A stretch of DNA of 64,000 nt from Brachyspira hampsonii. GTDB lineage: Bacteria > Spirochaetota > Brachyspiria > Brachyspirales > Brachyspiraceae. Below the pieces are notes generated by a model, which was given only the letters and a program-made list of their open reading frames with translations, searched no databases and was not told where the DNA came from. Shown piece after piece: positions 63,784-64,000 of this stretch (positions are counted from its first letter, which is position 1; each line of letters starts with the position of its first letter). Made by a program: the position numbers and the translations under genes. The stretch lies in NCBI RefSeq assembly GCF_001746205.1, contig NZ_MDCO01000010.1, forward strand, positions 180,468-244,467. The letters run 5' to 3'.

Positions 63784-64000
63784 TTATAAGTTTTTTATTT
63801 TTTCTATACTTAACCCCGTTACTTTACTTATAATGTTAATATCTATATTTTCATTTTTCATATTTTTAGCCAATGAATATTTTTCTTTTTCTATACCTTT
63901 TTCTATACCTTTTTCTATACCTTTTTCTATACCTTTTTCTATACCTTTTTCTATACCTTGCTGAAAACCTATTTCTATCCCTTCCTTTTTTCCTTCTGCA
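63784..64000 (-). CDS. Rpn-family PD-(D/E)XK nuclease/transposase, C-terminal end
   Basis: Partial gene entering from the right edge on the minus strand and ending at TAA 63786-63784. The 72 visible residues read EGKKEGIEIGFQQ, then a run of GIEK units, then KEKYSLAKNMKNENIDINIISKVTGLSIEKIKNL. This is the usual tail of Rpn/PDDEXK_2 transposases: coiled repeat, then the NMK...I..I...TGLS.EEI..L helix-turn segment. The repeat is six copies of a 12-bp unit (63891-63957). The N-terminal nuclease domain is outside the window. Confidence 0.8.
   Translation of the reverse strand, partial: AEGKKEGIEIGFQQGIEKGIEKGIEKGIEKGIEKGIEKEKYSLAKNMKNENIDINIISKVTGLSIEKIKNL

Noticed and set aside
63891-63957. CRISPR-like short repeats
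   Set aside because: Contiguous 12-bp units without spacers, in frame in a coding sequence.

Overview
The window looks like chromosome of an anaerobic spirochaete of the genus Brachyspira. Base composition is very AT-rich, genes are close-packed with short A/T-rich gaps, starts are mostly ATG with a few TTG, and the protein set fits (secreted ankyrin proteins, NADP-glutamate dehydrogenase, split transketolase, Rpn-type transposase relics, GlgC/GlgA, the sigma-54/HPF/PtsN/HprK block). The species cannot be fixed from the sequence. I see no rRNA or tRNA gene and no CRISPR array.

Layout. 1-1797 is the end of an integrated mobile element: the C-terminal tail of a tyrosine recombinase, two small DNA-binding-type proteins, and two tiny genes each led by the same exact 69-bp sequence. 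Its edge cuts a GT10 fucosyltransferase gene. 1789-5824 is a fucosylation cluster on the minus strand: the broken GT10 copy, an intact GT10 copy, and gmd and fcl, which make GDP-L-fucose. A Na/Pi-type transporter, gdhA, a family-4 uracil-DNA glycosylase and an ankyrin protein follow. 12.4-19.3 kb is a plus-strand run of DUF4132 protein, rpoN, hpf, ptsN and hprK, meeting ftsL/rsmH head-on. 20.7-25.5 kb holds an HdeD-like membrane protein, two BFD-type [2Fe-2S] miniproteins, split transketolase, and a kdsA / SpsF-like / GIY-YIG group. 25.7-30.5 kb has an orphan HsdS, two GNATs and a GH3 beta-glucosidase. 31-36.9 kb carries glycogen synthesis (glgC, glgA) with two HAD phosphatases, a DJ-1-like protein lacking its cysteine, and greA. 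36.9-41.5 kb is a sucrose utilisation locus (GH32 hydrolase, PTS EIIBC, LacI repressor) with a clear palindromic operator next to a consensus promoter.

43.0-46.5 kb is the most unusual stretch. It contains a decayed Rpn transposase, a short ankyrin gene, a 2.6-unit tandem array of two-tier hairpins, a coiled-coil gene truncated at its 5' end by that array and ending inside another repeat, two 263-bp fold-back elements, a four-tract G-quadruplex motif, kptA, and a 28-bp promoter repeat in front of both kptA and oppA. Related hairpins and a second dispersed repeat occur elsewhere in the window.

46.5-63.6 kb returns to ordinary genes: oppA lipoprotein, pckG, dsdA with a frameshifted GntP permease and an XRE-cupin regulator, a C-GCAxxG protein, a large ankyrin protein, the ribF-rpsO-pnp operon, a STAS-like protein and a Rieske oxygenase. 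The right edge enters an Rpn/PD-(D/E)XK transposase whose C-terminus is a 12-bp tandem repeat.

The genes describe a fermentative, sugar- and amino-acid-using cell with a PTS/HprK control system, glycogen storage, gluconeogenesis through GTP-PEPCK and a fucosylated surface glycan.
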